Below, one piece after another: positions 6,550 through 14,878 of a DNA stretch of 46,572 bases. Position 1 is the stretch's first letter, and each line of letters starts with the position of its first letter. A program made the position numbers and the translations under genes. The notes under the pieces were generated by a model that was not told where the DNA came from, made no database searches, and saw only the letters and a program-made list of their open reading frames with translations. Location: assembly GCA_027858835.1 (NCBI GenBank), contig JAQIBY010000167.1:1-46572 (forward strand), given 5' to 3'. The DNA is from Bacteroidales bacterium (GTDB taxonomy: Bacteria; Bacteroidota; Bacteroidia; Bacteroidales; ML635J-15).

Positions 6550-9537
6550 ATGAAACAAGACATTGTACTGGAGAAAATTAAGGATGTTGCTAAATTGGAA
6601 GACATTGCAGGCGATTACATGCAACTAAGCAACGCAGGGAAAGATTTACACGGCACTTGTCCGCTTTGTGGAAAATCAGGCAAAGGAAAAGGAATGATTA
6701 TTTCACCGGCAAAGCAAATATTCAAATGCTTTTCATGTGGTGAAGGTGGTGCCGGAGCTTTGGCTTTTTTGCAAAAAACACAGAATAAAACCTTTGTTGA
6801 AGCAAAAAATGAGCTTGCGCAGAAATACAACATTTCCGAAGAGGCTTCAACCAATTCACGCTTGAATTACGAAGCAAAGAAAATGCGCAAACGCTCAAAA
6901 AAGGCGTTTATTGACAAGCAATTGAAAAGCTCTGGCTTAACATTCGATGATGTGCGTACTACTGTCATCGATGGAAGTAAAACAAAGGAAATTCCACCGT
7001 ATCAAACCGGTTGTTTAGACGATTACTGGCGATTACTCCCAGGCGAAGGCGATGACATGGTAATTTATTATTATGATCTCGAAGGTCGTCCGGTTGAATA
7101 TACCAGAAAAGGCAACAAAAACCCGGAGCAATTTTACCGAATCAGGTTCCAAAATCCGGACGCCCACAAAGACAAATCCGGAAAAGGGATGAAATACTAC
7201 TCCCCTTCCGGTTCAGGCACGCAGTTATATATCCCTGAAGCTGTCAGGAAACTCTACAAATCAAAACGCAAGATAAAGCGACTGTTCCTTCAAGAGGGAG
7301 AAAAAAAGGCTGAAAAGGCATGTAAACACGGCGTGATGTCAGTCGGGCTTATGGGAATTCACAACGTTGGATCAAAAGGACAAATGCCCCGGGACCTCCA
7401 AACACTAATTATTGAATGTGAAGTAGATGAAGTTTGCATTATGTTTGATAGCGACTGGCAGGATTTGTCGCGTAATGTTCGAGTTGGCGATAATGTTCAG
7501 CTTCGTCCATATAGCTTTTTCAGAGCTTTAAAATCATTCAAGGAGTACATGATCAGTTTTCGTAACATGGACATTTTCCTTGAAGTCTATTTTGCTGCAA
7601 TTCGGATAAATGAAACCGGTGATAAAGGATTAGATGATTTGCTTGCAAATGGACTTAAAGTCAATCCGGACTCGTTTAAAGATGATCTTGAAGCAGCTTT
7701 CAACTCAAAAGATGGGAAAGCAGCGCACGTTGAAGTACATAAAGTCACAAGCCTGACAGATTTCCAGTTAATGAATTTCTGGAATTTAAACGACAACCGA
7801 GAGTTTGCTCAAAAACACCTCGGTATTTTAAAGAACATCCCGGAATTCATGATTAAGCGGACAAAATTCCGCATCAATGAAAACAACGAGCTTGAACTCG
7901 CTGAACCAATGCTCCCGGAAGAAAAATTCTGGCAACCTAAAGAAAAAGGCTCAGGATATATATTTGTTTATCCGCGCCTATACACGTTTTTAGCAAATCG
8001 GGGTTATGGCCGAATCGTTATGCTCGGGGAACGACACTTTGTTCGAACGCAAAAAAACATTGTAGAGTTTGTTGATCGTATCGACATTAAGGAGTATGTG
8101 ATGGAATTCATTAAAAATGAAGCCACAGAGGATGTGCAAAACATGATGTATTCCGGCGGTCATTTTTACTTGGGTCCTCATAGCCTCGAAAATCTCAATA
8201 CGCTGAATTTAGATTTTGAAATGGCAGAAAGGACATCCCAAAATCTTCATTTTCATGACAAATTTTGGAATATCAGCATCGATGGTGTCAAAGAAATGAA
8301 CCCATCGAGTCGTACAAAGGCAGTTTATGCAAATAAAATACACAAGAAAAACGTAAAGTTGCTGAAAGATCATTTGCTTACATTCACTCAAGAAAATGGA
8401 AAGTATAATTTCCACGTTTCAGAAACAGGCAAAAAAGCACACTTCCTGCAGTTTCTAATTAACACATCAAATTTATACTGGAGATCCTCACGACATGTAG
8501 AAAATCTTCTCCCTGGTGAACAAATAGAAGTTGCAACTCATTTGCTTTCAAAACTCACCGCACTCGGCTATCAATGTCACCGTTATTTTAATGCTTCAGT
8601 CGCAAAATCTATCATTTACATGGATGCTAAAAATAGTGAAGTTGGCGCATCCAACGGACGCTCCGGAAAGTCAATTCTCGGACTTGCAATTGGGAAAATT
8701 GTTCCCCAAGTGTATGTCGGTGGAAAATCAAAGAAAATCACGGATGACAACTTTCTATTTGAAGAAGTAACCGAGGAAACTGAAAATGTATTCTTTGATG
8801 ATGTCCGGGCAAACATTGACTTTGAACACTTTTTCCCGAATATTACTGGTCGGTGGACAATTAACAAAAAAGGAGTTGGCAGAAACACGCTCCCCACAGA
8901 CAAATCTCCTAAAATTGCATTCTCTACAAATCATGCCATCAACGGAGAAGGCTCATCATTTAAAGACAGACAGCATGTGGTTGTCTTTAGCGACTATTAC
9001 AACGATAATCACAAGCCCACTGATGATTTCCGTCTCCTGTTTTTTGATGAATGGGGTGAGGATCAGTATAACTATTTCTTTAACCTGGTCGCCACATCAT
9101 TACACCTATATTTCAAATATGGTTTGGTTGAAGCTCCGGTTGACATTATTGAAAAACGTCGTTTACGTCAACAAATGGGCGAAGACTTCCTGCAATGGTC
9201 TGATATGTATTTCGGCTACAACGATTCACATATTGCTGAAAATCTGAATCAGGAAATCCCTCGCAAGGAGCTTTACCTCACCTTCCTTGATAGTAACCGT
9301 GCAGGAAATGTGCAACGGTACTATACACCGAACCGGTTCCGTAAATCAATGACAGCATTTTGCCATTATAAAGGCTTCGCATTTAATCCAACGCAGCCCA
9401 ATGATGAAGAAATCAATATTTCAGACTGGCTAGCTTCAGATCATGAAGGTGCATTTATCGGACTCCCGAATAAATCCGGAAGTGTCGAGTATTGGGAAAT
9501 TTCTGATGCTCATTTAGAATTAAACAAACCATTTTAA
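6550..9537 (+). CDS. Phage primase-helicase fusion (zinc finger, Toprim-like, SF3-type ATPase)
   Basis: 995 aa, the main replication protein. Residues about 37-63 form a CHC2-like zinc finger (CPLCGK ... CFSCGEGGAGALAFL). Residues about 235-300 look Toprim/DUF3854-like (FLQEGEKKAEKA, then IMFDSDW supplying the acidic pair). Residues about 695-800 are a helicase ATPase: Walker A SNGRSGKS, Walker B ENVFFDDV, and a sensor-like IAFSTNHA. This order is that of D5/SF3 primase-helicases, which prime and unwind phage DNA. It follows the small early genes and precedes the candidate origin. Confidence 0.88.
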   Translation: MKQDIVLEKIKDVAKLEDIAGDYMQLSNAGKDLHGTCPLCGKSGKGKGMIISPAKQIFKCFSCGEGGAGALAFLQKTQNKTFVEAKNELAQKYNISEEASTNSRLNYEAKKMRKRSKKAFIDKQLKSSGLTFDDVRTTVIDGSKTKEIPPYQTGCLDDYWRLLPGEGDDMVIYYYDLEGRPVEYTRKGNKNPEQFYRIRFQNPDAHKDKSGKGMKYYSPSGSGTQLYIPEAVRKLYKSKRKIKRLFLQEGEKKAEKACKHGVMSVGLMGIHNVGSKGQMPRDLQTLIIECEVDEVCIMFDSDWQDLSRNVRVGDNVQLRPYSFFRALKSFKEYMISFRNMDIFLEVYFAAIRINETGDKGLDDLLANGLKVNPDSFKDDLEAAFNSKDGKAAHVEVHKVTSLTDFQLMNFWNLNDNREFAQKHLGILKNIPEFMIKRTKFRINENNELELAEPMLPEEKFWQPKEKGSGYIFVYPRLYTFLANRGYGRIVMLGERHFVRTQKNIVEFVDRIDIKEYVMEFIKNEATEDVQNMMYSGGHFYLGPHSLENLNTLNLDFEMAERTSQNLHFHDKFWNISIDGVKEMNPSSRTKAVYANKIHKKNVKLLKDHLLTFTQENGKYNFHVSETGKKAHFLQFLINTSNLYWRSSRHVENLLPGEQIEVATHLLSKLTALGYQCHRYFNASVAKSIIYMDAKNSEVGASNGRSGKSILGLAIGKIVPQVYVGGKSKKITDDNFLFEEVTEETENVFFDDVRANIDFEHFFPNITGRWTINKKGVGRNTLPTDKSPKIAFSTNHAINGEGSSFKDRQHVVVFSDYYNDNHKPTDDFRLLFFDEWGEDQYNYFFNLVATSLHLYFKYGLVEAPVDIIEKRRLRQQMGEDFLQWSDMYFGYNDSHIAENLNQEIPRKELYLTFLDSNRAGNVQRYYTPNRFRKSMTAFCHYKGFAFNPTQPNDEEINISDWLASDHEGAFIGLPNKSGSVEYWEISDAHLELNKPF

Positions 9538-9549
9538 AAACTCAAAAGC

Positions 9550-9822
9550 ATGAAAAAAGTACAGTATTTTTATCCCGAAACGATTACAAAAGAAGCCGCC
9601 ATGGTAAACATGAGCGGCGAAACCCTTGACGAATACACTGACAAGGTTTGCAAATTCATTAATGAATTACCGGAAGGCCGACAACAGAAAATTGAAGATG
9701 TGGCCAATAAACGGACACTCAATTTATTCATTGAAATTTCAAAGCTATTCCACGACGAAATCGGTGGTGTCAATTTTACGCAGAATTTTACACACATTAA
9801 TAAATTAATAAGCTATGAGTAG
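9550..9822 (+). CDS. Hypothetical phage protein
   Basis: 90 aa, 12 bases after the primase-helicase gene, so probably co-transcribed. It is soluble and helical (ETLDEYTDKVCKFINELPEGRQQKIEDVANKR). It overlaps the next gene by 8 bases. No family recognised; location suggests a replication accessory role. Confidence 0.6.
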   Translation: MKKVQYFYPETITKEAAMVNMSGETLDEYTDKVCKFINELPEGRQQKIEDVANKRTLNLFIEISKLFHDEIGGVNFTQNFTHINKLISYE

Positions 9823-10024
9823 TGGATCACGCCGTATGTGGGAAGATGAACAAATCCGTTCTGAGCTGAAACTAGAGGAGAAACGACTTATTTTCCTGAA
9901 CAAAACAGCACAGGATATACAGGCAATTAAGCCAGGATCACAAGAATTTCAAAATCTGAAATTTATCCTGGAGAATAAAGAGAAAATAATCCGAAACCGA
10001 AAGTTTATTGAGGTTTTGGGATAG
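9815..10024 (+). CDS. Hypothetical small phage protein, coiled
   Basis: 69 aa, strongly charged and helical (EDEQIRSELKLEEKRLIFLNK). It overlaps the previous gene by 8 bases and is followed after 19 bases by a 44-aa ORF. Function unknown. Confidence 0.55.
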   Translation: MSSGSRRMWEDEQIRSELKLEEKRLIFLNKTAQDIQAIKPGSQEFQNLKFILENKEKIIRNRKFIEVLG

Positions 10025-10043
10025 TAATTAACCATCAATTATT

Positions 10044-10178
10044 ATGAGTGAAAAACTTACCAAAGAAGAGCTTGAGAAGAAAGTCAAGCATCATAAAAAG
10101 AAAGCGAAATACTACTCCAAAAAGCTAAAGGAGATAGAAGAAAAAAAGAGACGTATAGGGTTCAAATTTTATGACTAA
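10044..10178 (+). CDS. Very small basic/coiled phage protein
   Basis: 44 aa, too short for the ORF track (MSEKLTKEELEKKVKHHKKKA to GFKFYD). It is lysine- and glutamate-rich, a single predicted helix. It lies 19 bases after the preceding gene and 24 before the next, in the same operon. Composition and spacing support a real gene, but the function is unknown. Confidence 0.5.
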   Translation: MSEKLTKEELEKKVKHHKKKAKYYSKKLKEIEEKKRRIGFKFYD

Positions 10179-10202
10179 AAAATCAACCAAAATCAAATAA
10201 TC

Positions 10203-10373
10203 ATGGCAAAAGAAACAATTGAATTACGGTTTATCCCATATTTTCGCACACCGGTTGCGGAAATAAAAGCATTAGGCTTTAAAGAGCTTCAACGCTCACC
10301 TAATCGTATAAGAACTAGCGAAACTGATCATCTGAGACACTTTATTCTGAAAGATTTCAGTACAGATTCTTAA
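10203..10373 (+). CDS. Small hypothetical phage protein
   Basis: 56 aa, absent from the ORF track (MAKETIELRFIPYFRTPVAEIK). It starts 24 bases after the previous small gene and is the last ORF before the terminator at 10418. Beta-strand then helix pattern; no family recognised. Confidence 0.5.
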   Translation: MAKETIELRFIPYFRTPVAEIKALGFKELQRSPNRIRTSETDHLRHFILKDFSTDS

Positions 10374-10417
10374 AAAGATAGGTCTCCGGGTTCGACTCCT
10401 AACTGGTGTTTAACATT

Positions 10418-10446
10418 ACGCTCGGCTTTTGCCGGGCGTTTTTATT
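10418..10446 (+). terminator. Terminator of the early/replication operon
   Basis: ACGCTCGGC and GCCGGGCGT pair (9 bp, one G-T) around a TTTT loop, followed by TTTTTATTTT. It closes the operon that began at 4739. Confidence 0.88.
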
Positions 10447-10785
10447 TTGTGAGTGCGACAGCACGAACTCCTTTAAAGCTTTCTTTTTAGCGCACCGTTT
10501 CCCCCACTCCCCCATTTATTTAATGAAATATTGGACAGTACTTAAGTGCGAAAATCACACGTAAAAAACTGACAGTCTGCTATATATATACTCTTTTTTT
10601 ATATTTTTTCTTATAGTAAATAGTTAGTAATAAAAGTATATAAAAATCGTGCTTTGGTGCGTACTGTTTTTATTTGCTGAAAATCTGCAAGTTAAAGCGC
10701 ACTAAAAGCGCACCGCATTGCACTGTACGCACTAAAATACTTTTATAATCCTGCAATGTATTGACAGTCATTTATTTAGCGTTTT
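10447..10785. other. Candidate phage replication origin: CGCAC/GTGCG repeats with AT-rich core
   Basis: This gene-free stretch lies between the replication and virion modules. It holds seven CGCAC/GTGCG motifs: GTGCG at 10453, 10546 and 10657; CGCAC at 10491, 10698, 10709 and 10728. Several have the extended form AAAGCGCACTAAAA or TTTTAGCGCACC. They flank an AT-rich block (about 10580-10648) of TATATATATA, T-runs and TAGTAAATAGTTAGTAATAA. A second short family, GACAGT/ACTGT, recurs, with TGCGTACTGTTTTTATT (10658) resembling GCCGTACTGTTTTATTT (10802). Iterons beside a melting region suggest an origin; binding by the virion-gene regulator is the alternative. Confidence 0.5.
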
Positions 10786-10790
10786 TCTTG

Positions 10791-10798
10791 TACTTTTG
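10791..10798 (+). promoter_or_regulatory. Promoter -7 box for the virion genes (TACTTTTG)
   Basis: TACTTTTG fits TAnnTTTG exactly and lies about 100 bases before the first virion-side gene at 10901. The -33 region is T-rich (CATTTATTTAG) without a clear TTG, so an activator may be needed. Confidence 0.5.
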
Positions 10799-10900
10799 CA
10801 CTGCCGTACTGTTTTATTTCCACATTTCCAGTAAGTATTGTACCAGTATTAATCGTTTCCATTTGCCGAATACATCTATCTTAGTATAAACAAATAATTT

Positions 10901-11389
10901 ATGGCATCTGGAATTATAACAAGCATTCAACTCGATCCCTTTTACCAGCGTTTTCTGCGCAATTATTTTGAACACACCGGAATTGTGTTTGAATTCCCGA
11001 AAAACCACGAACTCAGTAAGGTATTTTGCCTGTTACTCACAAGGCCTCCATTAGACCCGGAGCCACGTGATGTAAAAAAGGAATGGGAATTTAAAATTGA
11101 CATTCCGTTTATGCAGCATAAAAACGTGATGTACAATCATTACATATCTGCACGTGCTAACATATCTCTGGCTAAGAAAATTCATGAATTCTATATGCTA
11201 GTTGCACATGAAGAATTAATCCGATTTCGCAACCAGGGATTCCAACATACCGAATGTATTGATTTGTTTATTGACAAATACAATCTCTGGTTTGAGAATT
11301 ATGATCGAGTACTGAAGGATTGGCAACGATATCGGAATAGAATTTATCAAAGAAAATTCAGTAAAAAATCCACCAACTTAAGCGCTTGA
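10901..11389 (+). CDS. Hypothetical phage protein at the head of the virion region
   Basis: 162 aa, soluble, rich in aromatic and basic residues (FDKYNLWFENYDRVLKDWQRYRNRIYQRKF). It is the first gene after the candidate origin and promoter. The basic C-terminus could bind nucleic acid. No family recognised; a regulator of late transcription or a head protein would both fit the position. Confidence 0.6.
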   Translation: MASGIITSIQLDPFYQRFLRNYFEHTGIVFEFPKNHELSKVFCLLLTRPPLDPEPRDVKKEWEFKIDIPFMQHKNVMYNHYISARANISLAKKIHEFYMLVAHEELIRFRNQGFQHTECIDLFIDKYNLWFENYDRVLKDWQRYRNRIYQRKFSKKSTNLSA

Positions 11390-11439
11390 ATTGTCCATTA
11401 AATGTAAATTCCTAAGATATACTAAGAACTACTAAGATT

Positions 11440-11808
11440 ATGTCAAAAACAATATGCACAAACATCAAATTCCAATATGCTTATAATTTTCAAAGCATAT
11501 CCGGGAATAATTATTCATTTAAAGCCGGCTTTGATTGGATTAAAATACCGACAACCGATGCTGAATTGCAAAACGCATCAAAAAATGTAAATGCAGGCAC
11601 TTATATCAGTCAATCACTTACATTGAAAGCCTTTGCTGCTGATATTAATGTAAATGATTTAGCCGATTTACCGCTTATTTTTCTTGTAACCATTGAAGAT
11701 GAAAGCACTGAGTTACTCGGATCATTGCAATTTCCGGCAAAAATGGAAACATTCAATGAGAAAAACGATTTTGCAGACATTTCCATTCTGCAAGAACATC
11801 CAATATAA
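11440..11808 (+). CDS. Hypothetical virion-region protein, beta-rich
   Basis: 122 aa with a strongly alternating beta pattern (SKTICTNIKFQYAYNFQSISGNNYSFKAGFDWIKIP), no signal peptide. It lies between the first virion-side gene and the capsid protease and is followed by a hairpin terminator. A minor head or decoration protein is plausible but unproven. Confidence 0.55.
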   Translation: MSKTICTNIKFQYAYNFQSISGNNYSFKAGFDWIKIPTTDAELQNASKNVNAGTYISQSLTLKAFAADINVNDLADLPLIFLVTIEDESTELLGSLQFPAKMETFNEKNDFADISILQEHPI

Positions 11809-11836
11809 TACATAATTATTTGATTTGGTTTGAGTT

Positions 11837-11872
11837 AGGTGACGTCCTTTCATGCGGGGCGTCACCTTTCTA
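11837..11872 (+). terminator. Intercistronic hairpin before the capsid protease
   Basis: AGGTGACG pairs with CGTCACCT (8 bp), with a further CC/GG inside, followed by TTTCTATGTTT. The first ATG of the protease ORF in the track (11852) falls in the loop, one reason to prefer the ATG at 11891. Confidence 0.7.
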
Positions 11873-11890
11873 TGTTTGTCAAAAACAGAT

Positions 11891-12775
11891 ATGGATTATA
11901 CACCTTACATCAATGAAATACTGACATCCGGAAAACACGGACGTAGTATTTCTTTCCTTTCGCATTACCAGTCGATACTTAATTACATCGAAAATCCTGC
12001 AAGCATTCAGGGAATAGAGCGTGAGGAATTAAAAATATTAGCAGTCACGCCAAATGGCGTCCAACCTTACGATGACTTCAAGCCAGAACCGGAAAATGAT
12101 GGCATTATTGCAATTGTTCCAATTCGCGGAACAATGACCCGTTATGGGTCCTGGTTTCGTTATGGCATGGAAGAAGTTGCAGAAATGCTTCTCCAATTAT
12201 ATGCTGATCCTGACATTAAGGGAATCATTCTCGACACAGACACTCCTGGTGGGACGGTGAATTCAATGCAAATTCTTGAAAATGCATTGGAAGTAAGAAA
12301 CAAACGAGTTGATATGCTTGTCAATCTTTCAGCATTTTCAGCCGGTTTTTATGTTCGTTGCCTTTGCGATAACGCTTATGCAACCCATCGAAACGCCAGT
12401 GTCGGAAATATCGGAATTCGTGCAACCATTCAGGATGATTCCGAATTGCTCAAAAAATGGGGATTGAAAATAATTGATGTCATTCCACCACAGTCAAAAT
12501 TCAAAGGAAAAGCCTTTGATGACGCAAAAGACGGAAACTCTGATGCGCTCATTAAAGAGTATCTCGAACCTCTGGCTGAAGACTTCCAAAAACTTGTCCG
12601 GGAAGCTTGTCCAAATCTTGATGAATCCGTTGAAGGCATTCTTGAGGGGAAAGATTTCTTTGCTACCGATGCCGTAAAATACGGATTAATTACCGGTATC
12701 AAATCCCGTGAAAATCTCATTACTGAAATGCTCAGTGATGACACTTACAACATGTCACAAATCCTTAACAATTAG
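11891..12775 (+). CDS. Capsid maturation protease, S49 (SppA-like) family
   Basis: 294 aa from the ATG at 11891 (MDYTPYINEI). The core IIAIVPIRGTMTRYGSW, then IKGIILDTDTPGGTV and NLSAFSAGFYV, is that of S49/ClpP-fold phage head proteases; the nucleophile is probably the serine in SAFSAGF (about residue 149) and the general base a lysine in PPQSKFKGKAF (about 202). Such proteases process scaffold and capsid precursors in the prohead. It lies 4 bases before the capsid gene, the usual pairing. Confidence 0.87.
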   Translation: MDYTPYINEILTSGKHGRSISFLSHYQSILNYIENPASIQGIEREELKILAVTPNGVQPYDDFKPEPENDGIIAIVPIRGTMTRYGSWFRYGMEEVAEMLLQLYADPDIKGIILDTDTPGGTVNSMQILENALEVRNKRVDMLVNLSAFSAGFYVRCLCDNAYATHRNASVGNIGIRATIQDDSELLKKWGLKIIDVIPPQSKFKGKAFDDAKDGNSDALIKEYLEPLAEDFQKLVREACPNLDESVEGILEGKDFFATDAVKYGLITGIKSRENLITEMLSDDTYNMSQILNN

Positions 12776-12779
12776 AAAT

Positions 12780-14816
12780 ATGAAACAAAAATTTAATGCA
12801 ATGTTGGAACGCCTGGGCTTTACTGCTAAGGTAAAATCCAACTCGCTCACTGCAAAAGAGCGGCGCACTCTCAATGCAGAGTGCAAAAAAGAGTTTGACG
12901 GCAAATCTCTTAATTCAGTACTGCAAAGTATTGCTGCCGAAAATGAAACCGAAGAAGATCAGGTTGTTGCTGAAATGGCAACTATTCTCGGTCTCGACGC
13001 TGAAGGTAATGATCCTGAAGGTAATGACCCGGAAGGTAATGACCCGGAAGGTGATGACCCGGAAGGTGATGATCCAGAGGGTGATGACCCGGAAGGTGAT
13101 GATCCTGGCACTGGCAAAACTGCCAAAATCATGAAAACCGCATCTCAGCGTTTGAAAAAATTGCAAGCTGAAAACAAACGCTTGCGAGGTGAAAGTGAAA
13201 GCCCAAAAGCTCCTAAAGTAATTGGTGCAGGTAATCAAGGTAAGAAAATTTTGCTTTGTGGTCCTGGTACTAACAAAACCCATCTTTATGGAATTCCTCA
13301 CGACATGTTTTCATTGGACAAAACATGGAATGCACGTGCTGCACGTGGAGTTGTTGCTGAAGGTCGGTATCGTGATGAAGAAATTGCAAATTTGAAAGCT
13401 GAGTTTGATCAGTATTCAATGGATTTTGCATCGCATTATGCTGAAGCAAAAGCTTCAGGACAATTGGCAACAATTGTTGCTGGCAATATGGATTATGATG
13501 ACTTAGCTTCAGATCTTGGTGCATATTATCGTGTTCGTCGTATGGATGCAATCATTACGCATCTGAAACGTTTAACTTCCGTAAAAGGAATTTTCCCGCT
13601 TGTTTCAAACATTCAGGATGAACAGGTAATGACCAACCAGTTTGAAGGTCGTTCATTCACGCAGGCCTATCAGTCCGGTCGTGTGTTCTCAGGTACATTC
13701 AAATTCCAGCCGGAAAAAGCGAAGGTTTCTGATGTGATGTTCAAATTCAAATTCTCTGATTTGAAAGATCTCGAACGTCAGTTCATTGGCTATCTTAACC
13801 GTGAAGGTTCTGATCCAATTAAATGGACATTCATTGAGTGGATTTTGGTACAATGTGCCGTTATCCAACACAATGAACAGGAATTACGCTATGTCAAAGG
13901 CATTGCTCTTCCTTCCACAACGAATGAGCCTGCGTATTTCATGTACGGATCAACTGGTATTCTGAATACCATGGATGACGCCTGGGAAAAACAAAACCGT
14001 ATGTATGTCTTTGGTGACAAACGTACCTACTCCTCTTCTACCATTCTCGAATATGTTCGTTCATTTGTACGTAGCGTTCACCACATGCGTGGTCGCATTG
14101 ATGACGTTGTGCTTTGCATGAATGATATCCATATTCCAGATTTTCTCGAAGCATATCGTGAAAAATATGGTAAAGACAGCAATTATAATGGCGAAAAAAT
14201 GGAAGTCAAAGATTTCCCATTGCCAAAAATTGTACGTGTTCCAAATATGGGATACAACCGTTACGACATGTGGATCATGCCGGAGGGAGCTCTCGAACTC
14301 CACGAAAACAAACCAGGAGAATTCTACTCCTACTATTTCCAACGTGATTTGGAAGAATTGTTTGTCACTTCATACGGCAAAGAAGGTACTTACGCATTTG
14401 CAGGTCGCAAATACGAAACACGTGCTGCTTTGTTGGCTGCCAAAGGTCGCCACACAAATATTTTCCGTAACAATCCGGTTACACTCCTCGCTGATGGTGA
14501 CACCACAGCCGATGCAGAATTAAACGACTGGTTTGAAGCTGTTGAAAATGCAGCTGCTACTGCTTTCACTGACTTTGAAAATGCCGTTGAAGGTGTTGTT
14601 TACAAACTTCTGATTGGTCACATGACCAACGCTACAACTGTCGCTAAGGCAGGTAAATTCTCTGAAATTACTGCTGCGTTTAATCCTGATGCACTTGGTG
14701 ATTACCTCAAGGTAATTTACAACCCAACTACGTCCCAGTTCATTGAGATTGAACGTAAAGTAAATGGTGTTGTTGCTGTCAATGCAGCTGCTAAAGCTCC
14801 GGCATATGTTGAATAA
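12780..14816 (+). CDS. Major capsid protein with N-terminal scaffold-like region and acidic repeat
   Basis: 678 aa. The track start at 12708 lies inside the protease gene; ATG 12780, four bases after the protease stop, is the better start (MKQKFNAMLERLGF). Residues 1-75 are charged and helical, 75-109 are seven EG(N/D)DP repeats, and 120-150 are basic and coiled. The capsid-like body follows (GRSFTQAYQSGRVF, LRYVKGIALPSTTNEPAYFMYG, YNRYDMWIMPEGALELHENKPGEF). The C-terminal 80 residues may be an added domain. Length, position after the protease and overall pattern support the capsid call. The N-terminal region could be a fused scaffold (delta domain) cut off by the protease. Confidence 0.75.
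   Translation: MKQKFNAMLERLGFTAKVKSNSLTAKERRTLNAECKKEFDGKSLNSVLQSIAAENETEEDQVVAEMATILGLDAEGNDPEGNDPEGNDPEGDDPEGDDPEGDDPEGDDPGTGKTAKIMKTASQRLKKLQAENKRLRGESESPKAPKVIGAGNQGKKILLCGPGTNKTHLYGIPHDMFSLDKTWNARAARGVVAEGRYRDEEIANLKAEFDQYSMDFASHYAEAKASGQLATIVAGNMDYDDLASDLGAYYRVRRMDAIITHLKRLTSVKGIFPLVSNIQDEQVMTNQFEGRSFTQAYQSGRVFSGTFKFQPEKAKVSDVMFKFKFSDLKDLERQFIGYLNREGSDPIKWTFIEWILVQCAVIQHNEQELRYVKGIALPSTTNEPAYFMYGSTGILNTMDDAWEKQNRMYVFGDKRTYSSSTILEYVRSFVRSVHHMRGRIDDVVLCMNDIHIPDFLEAYREKYGKDSNYNGEKMEVKDFPLPKIVRVPNMGYNRYDMWIMPEGALELHENKPGEFYSYYFQRDLEELFVTSYGKEGTYAFAGRKYETRAALLAAKGRHTNIFRNNPVTLLADGDTTADAELNDWFEAVENAAATAFTDFENAVEGVVYKLLIGHMTNATTVAKAGKFSEITAAFNPDALGDYLKVIYNPTTSQFIEIERKVNGVVAVNAAAKAPAYVE
13002..13106 (+). 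repeat. 15-bp tandem repeat in the capsid gene (7 units)
   Basis: Seven copies of a GAAGGTRATGAYCCN unit encode the acidic pentapeptide EG(N/D)DP. The unit is a multiple of three, so copy-number change keeps the frame. Confidence 0.92.
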
Positions 14817-14824
14817 AATATGAT

Positions 14825-14857
14825 AAAGGACTCCATCTCAATGGTGGAGCTCCTTTT
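14825..14857 (+). terminator. Terminator after the capsid gene
   Basis: AAAGGACTCCA pairs with TGGAG-C-TCCTTT (11 bp with one bulged C), followed by TTTCATTT. It would limit read-through from the highly expressed capsid gene. Confidence 0.8.
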
Positions 14858-14878
14858 CATTTAAAAATCATTTTTATT

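Noticed and set aside
8786-9247. 153-aa plus-strand ORF in the primase-helicase gene
   Set aside because: It lies wholly inside the helicase domain in another frame; the zero frame carries the ATPase motifs.
12915-13301. 128-aa minus-strand ORF in the capsid gene
   Set aside because: It is a shadow of the 15-bp repeat; the repeat is open in several frames.
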